DNA from: Strigops habroptila
Lineage: Eukaryota > Chordata > Aves > Psittaciformes > Psittacidae
Assembly (NCBI RefSeq): GCF_004027225.2
Contig: NC_044283.2
Coordinates: forward strand, 31,642,707-31,706,706
Reading direction: 5' to 3'
Length of the DNA stretch: 64,000 nucleotides
Part shown: piece by piece, positions 35,891 to 50,696 of the stretch
Layout of the letters: each line of letters starts with the position of its first letter
How positions within the stretch are numbered: the stretch's first letter is position 1
Position numbers and translations under genes: made by a program
The notes under the pieces: generated by a model
Told to the model about the DNA's origin: nothing
Seen by the model: only the letters and a program-made list of their open reading frames with translations
The model's database searches: none

Positions 35891-38800
35891 CTACCAAGGA
35901 CTACAGGGATCTGGGCACTCCCGCAGGTAAGTCTCTGTATGACCATTATCCACCTCCATCAGCGTTGTGCACACAGTCAGCTAACAGGCAGGTGGGAGGA
36001 AGGGAAAAGGGAAAGAAAAAGAAAAAGCCTTATTACAGCAATTAGTGAAAAACTCTGATACCAGATGAACAGTTCAACTAAAATGAGCATTTATCTTATT
36101 TAGTCAACAACATGCAAGTATGTATAGCTTGTGTGCTCAGCCAAGAGTGCTGCTTCCACTTACTACAGTAACTGAACTTTATCTTTCAAAAACTCTTCCC
36201 ACCCTTTTAGTCTTTTTTTTCTTCTTGCTCCTAAACACCAAAACCTGAAATTCAGACTAAAACATCTGCTGCTGCAAGAAGAATGTGCATGTAGTATGCC
36301 TAAACCACGAGGTACATTAACTTGTTTCATGCTACTTATAAAGGCAGTATCCCAGGTTAATTCTGTTTAGAAGGGTCCTTAAGATGTTTATAGTGCAAAT
36401 GCTGCCTCAAACCAGAGCCGGCTATGAGGAAAGGGCTCGGAGTTTTAAAGCTGTAGGGCCTCCGGAAAACAGCAATTACCTTTTGCTTTTACAAAGTAAA
36501 CGTGGAGTTTGTTTCATTTTTATGTGCACATTTTCACCTAAAGAACTCTGAATGTACCACTGTGACCTCCTCCTTAGACATACAGTAGTTAGTGGTCTGC
36601 TCCCCACTCTAAACCTCCTGCAAAAATAGAAGCATTACCTTATTGAGGACAGGCTTTGTAGAGAGAACATCATAAATTGCTGGTAAGGAGAGGTTCTGAA
36701 AAAAAAAATAATACATTGATGGTAAGGGATATTAACCTGTAGGTGTAAATGCTCAGAACTGTAACTTTTTTACTGCTCAATTACATAACAAGATACATGG
36801 TACTCGTACATCTTGAGATCAGAAGAACGTGGGTTGCAAAAACTTGAGCAGATCTCAGTACAGCACAGGACACTTGAATGCCAGTGTCTGCTGCCTGACA
36901 GTGTGTGTTTGAATTTCACTGGTGATAAAACAGCCCAGGAAACACAAAAATCTCTCTCAAAGTATCTCCGGGTGTATCCCCCTGCATATGCAGCTGCAGA
37001 AGATGCTTGCCGGAAATCCACCTACATGAAGAGAAAGCCTAAAACTAGAATACACTTGTGTGAAGAGCAGCTGGTACTTTATGACCCAGGAGCACAGACA
37101 AATTGCCACAAAACCGTTAGCCACTTTTGTCATTACAGCTGTGCTTGCAAGTGCCCCGACTGCTCCTGGCAGTGTCAGATCTGCACTGCAGCTTGGGAGT
37201 TTCAAAGCAGCAAGATGAGGTATTGGGAGTATGTTTACCTCTTGCATTGTCTGGTTCAGGCATTTCATTGCAGGTGTTCTACGATTATCCAAGATCAGTG
37301 GAGGCTTCCAGCGATCGTAGTTTGTTTCTAAGACATACCACGTACCTTTCTGGATATCAAGGCTGAAAGAGAGGTGTATGTTTATGTTTTGCTTCTCCAA
37401 GTACACAGTAAGTACATATATAGTATATACTATATACAGGCAGATTTTTTTTTAGGGTTGCTGTGGAATTTTTCAACAATGCTAAAGTGAGTTCTTGGAC
37501 AACAGAAGTCACAAGAAACATGGGATGCAATTATTGTTGGAACCTATCCTCTTCTGGAGGGCTGAGTCAGGTGCCAGGTCAAGCATACTCACTCCCAGAT
37601 ATCCAGAGTAGCTGTCCTGGAACGAGTTATCACACACCCCTCTCCTGAATTTTTTCCACCCAGTATGAAGTAAGCTGGAGCCAGCAGTCTTGTTTTTGCC
37701 AGTTTGTCTTTTGCATCCTGGTAACTGCAGATAACAAAGTAGTTTTGGACTATTAAAACACTATAAATGGTTCAAGTACTAAAGAATGAGTTTCACAGAC
37801 CCAGGAAAGGTTTGGTAGTTGCACCCTTCTTCCCCTTTCATGCACATATGAGGAGATTGTATCACAATGAAGAAATGCATTTAAGCAAAGCTCCTCTACT
37901 CACTTTTGTATTTAAAGTACGGTTGTTGGGAGGTACTCTTTGCACTTTTTCTACATTTAAACCAGGAATAAAAGGACATGCTGTGTCATATTCCACCTAA
38001 TTCACTTACTGTGTGACAGCTTTTGTTTGTTTACTTCATATAAGAAACCTTTTCGATGTGTTTTGATGCAGAATGTTACACATTCAGATACCAATAGGGT
38101 CATTAGAACAAAAATATCTGAGAAAACAATTTGAGGAGTTCTAAGGGATCCTGAGATGCCTCCTCCCTCCCCCAGATCAGCAAAACCAGAACTATTTAAC
38201 ATGAAGGCTTCTAGGAAGGTATCTGTATCACTAGATACCAAGTATATGTCTACAGTATTCACGCCAGTTGAAAGCAAAGCAGATTAAAGCAGCAGAATAT
38301 TGGCAGGGGGAATGGAGGGGGGAAATACCTTGTAGCATTCTCTAGTATTGTTCTTGTAAGAAAGCCCATCCACATACCATCTCTTCTACCAAGAAACCAT
38401 TCGAAGATTCCTGCAAAATAGCACTGGTTACAATAATTTGTTTTCAGGAGGTTCACATCTGCTATTCTAACTCTGACAGCCTTTAAAATGAACTGTGTTT
38501 TATCTTATTCATCCGGAATCTTTTCACCATTTGCATGCCTGTTTTTCAAGGTAACTGGTAAGCCCAAGGTCTGGGAAACTTGTACAGAAATAGTGACAGA
38601 AATAAGCATTACTCACCAACATAACCACCATCAAGACTGAAACGCTCATTCATTGTCAGAGTGAACAAGTCCTGAAAAGCATTAAACAAGTCAAACTCCA
38701 TTCATCACCAGCCCATTGATGCCAGTAACAAACAAGGGGCAGCATTGCAATTTACATGCCAGTTGAGCTTCTTGTTTGTTAGACTCTTCCCCTTTGGGCT

Positions 38801-41800
38801 GCAAGATTAAGCCCATGCAGAGAAGAACCTAATTTATCACTGCTTGAGGAAGTGAGTAATTCATAGTCTTCTGGCTGGCACAGCAATCCAGCAAACCATG
38901 CTTTTATGCTAAGCAGGTCAAGCCTGTGGCCATTTTTCTCTTGGTCCTTGCTGTATCGCTGAATTACCAGTTTTCCTTCCCCTGCTGTATATAACCATCT
39001 TCTCAAACCTCTGAATACTACTTCAGTTTGAAGGTAGATTTTTCAGTCCCAGTGCTAAGTACACCCTGATATGTTATTGCTGTTCACATGCGCATGCAGC
39101 TGTACACAATTCAACATGCAATTCAAACTCCAATCCAAGTCTTCTCCAACTAGGGTTTCTTTTGAATGAAAGTGGAATTCAGCTACACTGGGTTATTTTC
39201 AGAATGGACTGTTCCCAATTTATTTGACCAGAAGAAAAAATAAATGGATACAATGCAGGGATCTATGCCAGAAATGCTCTACTATGAAAAGGGCCACCTA
39301 TTACAGAGGATAAAGCCAGAGCACGTAGAAAAGGAGGAGCTGTGGTAAGCTGGAGACCTTGGCATATTCTCCACTGCTGTTTTTTAAGATGTAGACAACC
39401 CCCAAATTTCAGTTGCCTATTAAAAAAGAAATTATAAAAAACCCTCGCAATTTAGGACTCCTTTTCCAAGAAGGATTAGAGAAGGAATTAAAATAGCACA
39501 ACGATGCTGTTTCACCTCTGGGATCACAGCAATACTCCTTTGCTAGCAAGAAACTCCAACCACTTGAGCTCTTTGTGTTCACTCCTGTTTGTATTCAGAA
39601 TTCAACATTGTTTTTAAGAATTGTCCAAACATAAATATTTTGTTTAGGCAATCTCCTTTTACAAGGATGAGTGCAGCATTGGGTTTTTAACCTTTCTTCA
39701 AATAGCTATACTGTGTACCAGAACAATTAAGAGATCATTTATTAAAAACCATCCCAAGGCAGAGAACGAAAGCAAGGAAACTTACATCTTACAGGAAAGT
39801 CTGAAGCATTATTAACAAACTGACAATCCCCCCTCCCTGTACTTACTGGTTTGACTCCAGATACCATGCCTATGTATCCTGCAAAATTTGTAGACTTGAA
39901 TACTGTTTTGTTGTTTCTCTGGAAGTCCAAGTTCACCACTATGGGCTTCAGCTCCCGAGTTAAAGTCCAGGAGTTATTTTTAACATCCCACCTGCAGAAG
40001 ACGGTACAGCATTTGAAACCTCCCTCCTTTAGTAGCTTTTAAAACTTCCCTTCACAGTACACAGATTTCCTGTGTGTGATGCCTGTCCTCTGATCTTACT
40101 CATGTCAGCCAACACCACTGCTCAGCAGTTATGTGAGCAGCACTAGCAAGGGACAAATAGGAAGTCTAAATGCAGAGGCAGTCAGTGAAAAGACCCAAGT
40201 TTTGTTTGAACCAAGAGCGTACACGCTACTCAGTATTAAATGGCACAACCAATACAGCTGGTCTGTTTTGAACACATGTAACTTTGCTCTATTCCTGCTG
40301 GCAAAAGGAGGCTGCTACAGGTACTGCCTGTGACACCAAACCTACCGTATCCTGAAAGCATGTGTAGCTTATTCTGCAGCAGAATGATCCAGTTCTCTCA
40401 AATCCTGACTTTTCAAAGGGAGAAAACAAACCACATACTACTGGATTTGCTCTACCCTAAGGGAAGCGCCAGTCTAGTTTGTAAGCTAAGCCAGAACAGT
40501 TTGTAGGCAACAGGGTGCTAAAGTACACTTAGCAGACCATTAAATTCTCTGGAAAAAATCCAGGTTTTGGGAGCAGCTTTGAAAGTTGCTTTAATTTTCA
40601 GGGAGCATGTTCCCAGTATTTCTGACTAGTGGGAGAAGTTCAACACAAGCCACACCAAGGGACAGGTGGAGTCACAGTTGACAACATTAAGAGTTTTTGA
40701 TAGGCAGGTAAGAATCTCAATGAAGATGGACATTTAAAATCCATCTGGGCATTGAGAGTTATCTGGATGTGTGACATTAAACAATATACTGGGATAGTAA
40801 GACTACATGATCACAAGGTATGAAATGAGAACTCAAAGAGAATCCAGTGCTGGGCACCAAACTAGAGTTTATATCCAAATGAATGATAATGTTAGATCGG
40901 TGGAGTACAAATCACTGGCTTCTGAGTCAAAGTGATGAATGATGGGAAGTGCCAGTAGAGCACAGTACAGTAACTAAGGGAAGAATTTGGGAGGAAAAAA
41001 CCGCCACAAAACCAAGCCCCAATCCAATCCACACTTCCTTGCATATGCTACAATTGATGCTTCTGCCCCGCCATTTAACTAACAAACCACACCTCGGAGA
41101 TAAGGTTACATGGACCTTTCTTTGGTTCCTGACAGTTTTAATTGGAGCTGAGAAAACACTAAGTAACACTGAACACAACTGTTTTACAAAGTCATTCCTG
41201 ACAGACTCACAGTAGTTTGATATAAGATCAGCAGAACTACCCTTCTGTTTGGTTTTTTTTTAGCCCTTTTTTCACAACATGCAATCCAGAATTACCTGTC
41301 ACAGTTTTAACAACATCCAATTCATCATTTAGACTCATAGAATGCATGTAGAAATTTCAAGTTCAGCTTTTTCTTTGGGTTTTAAAAAAAAAACCATACA
41401 CAAATAAATAAAAGTGTAGGTGCTTACCCAAGAAAAAGTCCAAAATCCAAGTTTCTGGCATGGTACAGCTTCCCTGAATAGCAGTAAAAAAATTAAATCA
41501 ATACAATTTTCTAAAGAAAGAAAGAGACATAAATTTCAGCTTAGAAAACCAGGAAATGAGTAAGCAGGGAAAATACCTGGGAAAGTAAACAAGGAAAATA
41601 CCACTGTCTAGTTGCCCTTTTCATAAGCACAGTAAATGGTGGGCGGGTTTGGATCAGGGAAGTGTTTTGCCATAATTGAAATCCAGTAATCTTGTAAACT
41701 GCTGTCCACCTCAGCTTCAGATGCTTTCCACATTATCTTAACGCAATGCTATTACCTTGAGCTTCCTCTCAAAGTGAGATGTTCGTAAGCCCTCTGAGAA

Positions 41801-44800
41801 TCCCTCAGACATCTCCTAAGCTGGAATAGGTACAGCCAAGGGCTGCAGAACTCAGAAAGAAAACAAGTCTTTTTTCTTAGAACAGGCTATCCATTTTCAT
41901 GAGCAATAGCTAGGAACTAGATGCCAAACAGATTGCACTAGAATCCCTCATGGCACTGAGAAAGTATCAGGTGTCTGGCTGATGTTTCTTTCCGCTAGAA
42001 AAACAAATGCTACCTATTTTAACCTTTGAAAGTATTTTTTCCTTTTTTTTTTAAGCTATAAGACAATTGTGACCTCTTACTCTCTTCTCAAGAATACCTT
42101 TTTATTATTATTGCTTTTAGTCTGTTCTACCAGACCTTCTTGCCTGCAGTTGACAAGGACTACGTCTGTGTAATTGACCTGGACCCTCTCCTACATAAGA
42201 GATTCTCACGTAGATTCTGGGTTGCATTACCTGTTTTATCTTCCGCCACTATTGATGTACATACAGTAAAAATTTCATAAAAGATGTTAAAAATAACAAT
42301 TTCCCCTAAAACAAAAAGAAACAAAGTTCAATAGTTTGAAACTTTTGCCATGAACAGAGGAAAAAAAGAGTTATAAAAAAGCATCCTGCAAAATTCAGCA
42401 TTCTATTTCTCTTAAGAATTTCTGTTTAAATCTCAGTTGAGCATTGAAATGACTGGTTCAGCAAAATGAAGAGCTTCCTGAAAGGCAAATAGAAGGATCT
42501 ATTCTGCTTTACTATACAGAAAGCTGACAGTCATTGCTATTTCCTCCTCTGCAAACTTCAAAACAAGCTACAAAATTCACTTTAAAGAAGAAATGTACTC
42601 TATGTACCACTCTTCCCACAGAGGAGCTGCTGACTAGCACCAGGTACACTGCTCCTGTATGGGGGAAGCAGTGGAAGCAGGTCTGTGGACCTTCTCTGTC
42701 TCAATCCTGGAAGAATTCAACATTTACTTCTCACTGGCATTGCATTCTTTTTCAGGAGGTGTGGAAAGAAGGCAGGAGAATGGGGCAAATGATCACAAAG
42801 CACGGCATGAAACTGAGCCTTGCCTTCTCAGGATGCCAACAGCAGACACACAGCTGAATGGGAAACCAACGAGAATCAAGGATTCCCACAAATTTTAGCG
42901 CACAGGAACTGAAACTTGCTCCACTTCCCAAAACTCAGGCGTGAGAAGCTACAGCTCTACCCAGAATTTTCAGCCTGATGAAAGGCTTATGTGATTTATT
43001 GCCATTCTCCTCCAAAATACTGTTTCTGGTTTCATTTAGTTTGACACACAATTTATAGCTTTATCTACTTCATTAATAATTTATTTGTTAAAGTCACAGA
43101 TGACTGCAACTATACCACAGATTGGTAGGCATACTAATTTTAAATGAGTCTGGCTTTTCACAATGTTAAAGTGTTGGAAACTATTACCCAAAGGAATCCC
43201 AGATGAATTTGCAATCCCTTTAAGTTCTTCATTGAAAGGATAAGGAAGCGTGGCTGTCAGGTGAACCTGAAAAGAAAAGTTTTGCACATTGTTTGTATAA
43301 ATCAACGCTATTCTGTTACTTAAAACATATCTCTCCCCAATAGGTACACCCTTCTCACAAATACTGAGTACTGAATTCCTCTGCAGCCTGTAGAACTTGA
43401 GGATGACAAGTACATACTTGGGGAAGGTAAAAACTATTACTTCTCAAAATACTGATGTGTGAACAACAGAGATTAGCACAGTATCTTCATGTTAACAGGG
43501 ATACAAATGAAGCACAGCCAGCATGACCTAAGGCTGTTGTAAATAAAGATGAGGGACAGATCTGACCTTATGCTGTCTCTAGTGCTACACTGTGTTCCCC
43601 TGTCCTGATTCTATGCCCAAGCCTATTAATCAGAACCAAATTATTTTTTAAATTGAGACCTGGTCAGTTGTCCCTGTAATCAGATATTTATTACAGTTTT
43701 CAAAACCTGATTTTATTCTATGGTTTAAAAGGAGTTGAACATAGCAAAGAGAATTCCAGTGAAGTGTTTTGCTACAGCAATGTCCTGGTTTTCTAAGTAG
43801 CATATGTCTGGCATGACTGATCCAAACTTGAAAAGATCTTAGAAAAAATGAGAGGAGGAAGAGACGTGCATTTGATGGTTTCAGAGTAGTTCAGAGTAGG
43901 CAAGGCGGCAAAATTTCAGAGTAACTCTTCAAAACAGCATTTTTGCTCTGGAAGAATTATCACTTGTAAAGTTCTTAATTGCCAGATTTAGCAGCATTCT
44001 AATTCTGGTAGTTGAGCATACAGTAATGAAATTGTTAAGTTGAAATACTTACTATTTTCTTATCCACTATGTCAACAACTTTGCCGCTGGGGAAGAAGGT
44101 ATTTGCTATATCTTTAATATTCTGGACCACAGTCTTCAGCTAAAAAGAAGAACGGCTTTTACTGAGCAGATTTTGAGCATAATAATTGCTAGCACACTAA
44201 CAAAACTCCTTCAGGTTTTTCAAAAAAACGTTTTGTTGAAAAAATACTTATTTAAGTGAAGTGCTAAATGTTGTGTTCTTGCTGAGAAAATCACCCCCCC
44301 ACTCCTCATTAAAGAGTCACTCTTCAACCTTTATTCAAATAACTTTCCAGATTAGCTCTGATGTGTCCCTCTACCAGACAAAAAGAATTACAAGGAAAAG
44401 CCACCCTTGTCTTCTGCTCCTTTGATCATTTTGATTTTAATACGCTGCACTCTTCTGTCTTTAAAAATGTTAATTAAAAGCTCTTTGCTTAAGCACTGAT
44501 GTTCTTGAAGCCAAAAAGACTCAATAAAGTTCTTATAGAAGTACATGCTTTCCATTTGCGACATGTGAATGGCCACAAATAGAGTTCTACCCTATGTGAT
44601 CTAACTCCAAAGTACATGAGATAAAACCTGTCAGAATTCAAGGTGAACTTGAAGCTTACAACACTTAAAATAAATAGTACAGTGTAAGTAGAATTCGTCT
44701 GGCCTTCAGAGCTGAAAGGTCAAAGGGATATAGTAAAAAACCCTGGCCTTTTTTGAGAAGCTAAGCATTACTGACGTGAATTGCCAGCAACCTTCAGAAG

Positions 44801-47800
44801 AACAGCTGTTCTAAATAGCCTGAAATAGTCTTGAGTATTTTAAAAACAATTTCTGCTCTGTAAGCACCAGTGATGGAAGCAGCATCCCTGAAAAGGGCAG
44901 GAAATTCACTTCAGCATCTCATGCAGTGTTTTGAAAGAAGCAGGGATGTGCAGAGGAGAAGGGATGCTGCCTCTGTTTCATTTCAGTTTGCTGTGGCTGT
45001 CCCTTTCGTGTACTCCTTCCCCATCGTTCTGTACTGCTTCATGACTAAAGAGTTTTCATAAATGAAAGCCTGCTTTATGCTCCACCACTTTTTATTCCTC
45101 TACATCCCAAACATCAGTGCCCCTACACTGGATGCTGCGAGCTTGAGTGCTGAATAGAAAAAACGTTTTACTCAAGCAATTATTTTAGTCTAGAATCATA
45201 ATAAAAAAGTCAAGTAGAAATGTTACAGAGAATTTTAGCACACGTATTCCTTTCCAAAACTTTTTTCAAAATAAAAGGCCATGAGCTAGTTTTATACCTG
45301 CTAAGCTTCAAAGCAAGCTCTGCATTTCATACCTCTGTCTTCTTGTCGCGCATCAAGTTATCCCATCTTTTGCTGGGAGGCAAATCAAGATTTATGACAT
45401 ATGTGGGTACGTTCCCTTTGAACCTGAAAGATAAGTACCAGAGTTTAAATTTGAAGAAGGCTTTGAAAAAACATTTGACAAAATAGGTGCTTCCCACCTG
45501 TAACTAGCATTTTCTAGAGCTGCAACTGGAACAAGTTACTAAAAAACCCCAAAGCTGTTCAGACTTGCAATTCCCTTCTGTCATTTGTTAGACAAGTTTA
45601 ATTGGATTACTTACGTTGGTCCTGAAGGAGGGTATGTTTTAGTCCTGCACTCTTCTCCATACTGTAAAGACAGCAAACCATTACAATTTAGCTTCTTAGT
45701 TAAAATACTATTATTCTATTAGCCTTAGATTTGAATTAAACCTCTAGGACTAATCAACTAATTCAGTTCCTGATTATAATAATAAAGATCATAAAGAGAG
45801 TCTTGGGACTTTGGAAAGGGTGCAGAGGAGAATGCAAGAGGTAGGGGACAAACAACAACTTCCCTGTGCTTCAGACAACTTGACGAATGTAGTCCAAGGC
45901 AAGCACAAGTTTACCATAAATACACAGATGCATTTTTACTTGGTGTGATTCAACAAAGAGTTGAATAAGCATAAGCATATTCTAGAGACAAGTTCAGAAA
46001 CCTTAATTCTCAGCATTGACCAGTTTGTTCATAATCACATTTTATAGCATCATTCATAACTATGCTAAGCACTAAGCTGCATTGCGTAGCTGCGGCAGAG
46101 AAAGCACACTGAACTCTGGGCAAATTACTCAGCCGGTGCAATAAGCTATATGGCACGACTGCTTATTTAGTGTGGGAAAGTGCTGCTGAACTGCTGCCAA
46201 ATCTTATGAGAGGCATATTTCAGGAATATAACTAGAAACTAGTTACCTTCATTCCTGTAAGCACAGCTACTTACAAATGAAAGTCTGAGGACTATATTGA
46301 AGCATTCTCAAAGTGAATGCAAGGGTGTTTTCCCATCGATCACACAAAGCATGCACATACATATGTAAACATATGCATATACATGCCACAATTTAACTAT
46401 GTTTTACCCAGTGAAATACAAGCAAATGCCTACTAGCTGCACTTGTGCTTCAAGCCAATCAAGGGCAGACCAGATCTGGTCCCCAAGCCATCGGAACAGA
46501 TCAGTAAGCAACAAAGAGCACAGTATGTCCCACTAGGAAGAAGGAAAGGTACACATGCTATTCCAGGACTCCACAGAAAAATTCCCAAGGCACAAGTGTT
46601 TGGGAGACAGAATTGAAATAAGAATATGTAGGGATCATTCCACCGCTCCCCCCACACACCTTGATTTCCAATATTTATTTGGCTGTACTAATGACATTAC
46701 TAATGTGTCCTTATAATGCATTCTGGCTCCAGTAAAGACTGACACAAGACCTCCAGTAGCTACATATCTGGGACAAAAACGCTAACTAATGTCCATGTTC
46801 TGTTTGGGCTCATCACATTATCTGGTTTTAATGCATTAATCTTGAAAACATAATGTCTTCCACAATGCCACGGGCTTTAAACACAGGCATAATTTGTTAC
46901 AACTGCAAACAGGAATTTGAAAGTGGGACTGGTTTCCGTGTGCTATCACGTGTTCTCTTTTTGTATTGTTTCCAGCTGCTGGGAAAAGGCATGGGATGAA
47001 TTTTGGTTCTCCTACACGCAAGATGAAGGTATAGGACCAGCAGCTACGTGTTTCCTAGATCTCACCACAGTGCGGTTACAGCCTTTGCACAGCTGGAACA
47101 AAAGGTCATTTAATTTCCAAAATGAGGAAGTTTCAAAACAAGGAGGATAGGGGGTGGATATCAGATGACTTAATTAGGCAACAAAAGTCAGAGTCTTTGT
47201 GCAAAGCCATGCAAAAGCTTAACAGTATTAATTCAACTGTCTTGTGAAATTTTCCATCCTGCAATACTAAAATTAATCACAAAAAGTGACATTACATACA
47301 CAAACTAGTGCAATGGATGCACAGATCTGGACCTTCATGAGATACCTGCTATCAGAATATGCCTCTTCAGAGATAAAGCCTGTAACAAAAAATTATCTGC
47401 AGTGGATGGAAGTTCAGTTGATCTGTCTGTATAGCCCATGTGTACGGAGAGGAAACAGTGGCAACCATGCAAACTGATTTCAAAGGATTTTAAGTGATGT
47501 TCCACGTGCTAAACGTTATGTCACTCTTGAGATTTTAATCTTGTATTTGAAGCTATTTTTATCTTCTGAGCCCTTTGCAACCTAAGCCACAAAAAAGGTG
47601 GGGAAAGCAACAGCTAAAGGAAGAGTTAAGGGAAAGATACAGAGAAAATGTTCCCTCCTTACATGTCAGTGATTTTAGACTTCTCACCTGTCTATGCATA
47701 AAGCAAGCTAAAGAAACCAAGAATCCCCAAACCAACCCATATACCTTCAAAAACTGCTAGCATTGATTGCGATACCTGAAGAAAGCCAGTATTATTAAGT

Positions 47801-50225
47801 TTCTTTAGGTAAACCACTATATGCTGGCATATAAGCAGTAATTTAAAAAGATGTCAAGACAACCAGAAAACTGGAAATGTTTTGGTTGGTCGTGAACAAA
47901 AAAATGTTGCCTTTTGCAATCAGCTGAAGACTAACTGCAAACTTATCTCGCAAGTTAAAAATTGAAAGAGACACCTAAAACCTTTTCTTACAGCAACAGA
48001 AAAGCCACCAGGCACTTTCTGTCACCAGCCTGAAACAAACAGCTATGGAGTTACTGCTGCGGTCAGCGAGATCCTCCCCTCCGCAGAGGCTTGACACTGG
48101 AAGAGGAACAATAAATACTGTTTGAGAAGCAGGAGCAGCCTGCCAGCACGAGAGGATCACTTTGAGTTTCCAACATGACAAGCCAGAAGTGGTCTCCTAG
48201 AAAGAGCCTGCAGAAGCTGGCTCCAATTAGGAGGTCACCACTGCAGACTTGCTTTTCAAACATGCACTGAGTCCCCTAAGATGAATACAGCTATTCTTGA
48301 GTGGTGACTAAAGCCTCTTTCTTTCTTTCAAATTTGCATGCACGTAACAATACAAAAATGGATGTGTGGCAGCATAGGATCGAAACAGTAAAAGAAAGAG
48401 AACACAGTGGAGGAGAAAGACAATATGGTATGGGGAAAGATGGAAACAACAAGAAAGAATGGAAGGAGCACAGAAGATTTATATTACAACTGATTATATA
48501 AAAAGGAAAAACAAAAAAGTAGACCAGACCAGGAAACAAATAGCCGGAAAACTGTCGAGATTAATTGCTACCTGGGAAAAAAATACCAAGTGATGACAGT
48601 TATTATTCACTCTAGTACAGAAAATTAATGCATGGTTTAATGACTGCTGAGTTAATATTCTAAAACCTAGCCTCATTTCATTAATATGAAATAGGCGGAA
48701 TGTAGCTTGTCCAGTCTGAGGAATGCCAGCACTTTCTTTAGAACCCTCAAAAGTACTTTTGAGGTGGACGATCTCCAGCATCCTTCCTTAATATTCAGTG
48801 TTTCTCATCTTCATTTTTAAAAATAAATACAAAAAGACCTCTTTGAGCTACAAAATAAGGTTCCGTAGTTTAAGGACATGGCATTGAATATCTTCCAAGC
48901 AATCTCTTACATTCAGCATCTTTCTGTCTATGAACTCTGTGGCCTAACACATTTTTCTCCCTGCTCCTCTTCCCCTACAGGACGATGCCAGTGCAGCACT
49001 CTGTCTGCTGCAGCACTCCCAACGCTGTGCACCTTTCTGAGCAGGGAAGTTAAGAGTACTCTTGCAACGCTGAAGAAATGGGGACCAAACCAATTTAAAT
49101 TGCAGTCTGGACAAAAAGTTGAGTATGGCTGAGGAGGCCTAACCAAAAGCGAAAGGGACTGACTGTCTGCACCACCGAGGTGTAATTCATGGCATTCGGC
49201 TTCTATGTTCCTCGTTAACAAAAATCCTGTGTAGTCAGGGCACTAAGGGAAGATGGGTCATTCAGATGTCCACAATCCTCCAAACCCTTTCCGGCAGTTC
49301 TCCCTGTTCGAAAACCCACACTCATTTTCCTGAAATCAATATAATTTGCTAGGAAAAGTCTTAGAGCAAACACAAAAGAATACAGGGAGTAGTATGTTCC
49401 CAAAATATTTGAAAATCTAATATAAACTGTATTTAAAAATAGGTTGCAAAAGAGTACTTTGAAATCCAGAGATATTTAAAAATCTGTCCTCTTCACAGAG
49501 GATGAGGAGAGTCGGAAACTGAAGACATCAAAAAGTGCTTTGAAGCTTCGGGAATAAAAAAACACATCAGGAAGCAAAAACAGCAGTTTACATGCCCAGG
49601 AGATGGAAGCCAGCCTGTTCCAAATAACTCCCCCCCACTCCCCTGACCTCTCAATTCCACCAAAAGTTAAATACTTCACCTATTCAGTTAAAATAAAAAC
49701 AAAGCAAAACAACCAAACAAGGACACCCCAAGCCCACCTGCTCTGCGCTTCCACCCCTGGGGGAGGCTACAGCACATACACCGAGCAGATTCAAAAGCGT
49801 ATGTATATTTAGCACGGCCTTCTTAAGTTTCCTTCTGAAAATCGTTGCTTTGCTGCAACATACAATATTCACATTACAGATGTGTATGAAACTGAACGCG
49901 GGGATGAGTAAGGACTTGTAAAACACACCCTATAAACGCCAAGACTTGTAACCGCAGCCAAGGCTGCCAGAGGAGCCATTTAGAAGTTACAAAGCCCGTG
50001 AAGGGAGCCAGGCGCTCCCTCGAACCCACACGCGTGAAGTTAAGGGCCTCTTGCGTGAGGCCGGCTCCCCTCACACCGCCCTGCCCCGGCCGGGAGCGAT
50101 CCGCTCCGCTCCGCGCCGTCCCCTTCCCCTCCCGCCGCCAGGCTCACCGGGTCCGGCGCCCAGACGAGCTCCGCCACGACGAGCAGCGCGGCGGGCGACA
50201 GCAGCGCCCAACCCCAGCCCGCCAT
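35891..50225 (-). CDS. ASAH1: Acid ceramidase (N-acylsphingosine amidohydrolase 1), complete
   Basis: This lysosomal enzyme hydrolyses ceramide to sphingosine and fatty acid. Fourteen minus-strand exons join in frame with GT-AG introns: 50225-50148, 45661-45615, 45423-45333, 44139-44053, 43266-43188, 42305-42231, 41473-41428, 39991-39847, 38671-38617, 38410-38329, 37724-37593, 37362-37239, 36695-36639, 35980-35891. They give 395 residues, the human length, and numbering is collinear with human. Exon 1 encodes a hydrophobic signal peptide. Catalytic Cys143, new N-terminus of the beta subunit after self-cleavage, is present in FTV|CTS, as are Arg159, Asp162, Asn320 and Arg333. Glycosylation sequons at 173, 195, 259, 342 and 348 are kept; the one at 286 is lost (Lys286). 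The start codon has a strong context (AGGATGG) inside a CpG island. The tail is [10 protein letters not shown]. Confidence 0.97.
37417..37436. repeat. Perfect 20-bp AT-rich palindrome
   Basis: TATATAGTATATACTATATA equals its own reverse complement. It lies in an ASAH1 intron, about 55 bases upstream (minus-strand sense) of exon 37362-37239. It is probably a chance or microsatellite-derived palindrome. Confidence 0.9.
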
Positions 50226-50420
50226 CCTCCTGCCCGGCTAGGCTCCGCGCTTCCCGGTGCGGCGGCCCACATGACACGGCCCCGCCTCGCCTGTCAGAGG
50301 AGGCGGGCGGCGGCGGGAGGGCCGGGGCGGCGGCGGCAGGGCCCTGCCGCCGCCGCCCCGGCCCTCCCGCCGCCGCCCCAGGCCTCCCCGCCCGGGCACT
50401 CCTTGACTTCTAGAAGAGGG
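50020..50420 (-). promoter_or_regulatory. ASAH1: ASAH1 CpG-island promoter
   Basis: This is a sharply bounded stretch of high GC with many CpG dinucleotides (runs of CCGCCGCC and GGCGGCGGC) covering ASAH1 exon 1 and about 200 bases upstream. No TATA box is visible, consistent with a housekeeping promoter. The edges were judged by eye. Confidence 0.8.
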
Positions 50421-50696
50421 AAGTTGTACAAGGGAAGATCCGAACTAAAATGGCCAACGCTAAAAGCAAACCCGTGGCACCCGCTTTCACTTCATAAACA
50501 CTGTGATTTGTAATTACTCTGCGTCCTTGGGAGGTTTTAGGCAGGTTTTGTGGTGGTTCGAGGTGCGAGGCAGGCGCCTGCGTTAGGAAGGTGGAGTTTT
50601 CTCCATCTTGCCTGCTCAAGAGTGCAGGAAATGGGCAACTGGAGAGACAGTGCAATGGCAAATACAGGGTATGCGAGTACACCCAGCTAAGCACAT

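Noticed and set aside
36813-37331. 172-codon plus-strand ORF
   Set aside because: It runs antisense across ASAH1 exon 37362-37239, which is certain from family similarity. It is a shadow ORF.
49998-50513. 171-codon Pro/Ala/Arg-rich plus-strand ORF and its overlapping frames
   Set aside because: It is a product of CpG-island composition opposite ASAH1 exon 1; GC-rich DNA lacks stop codons.
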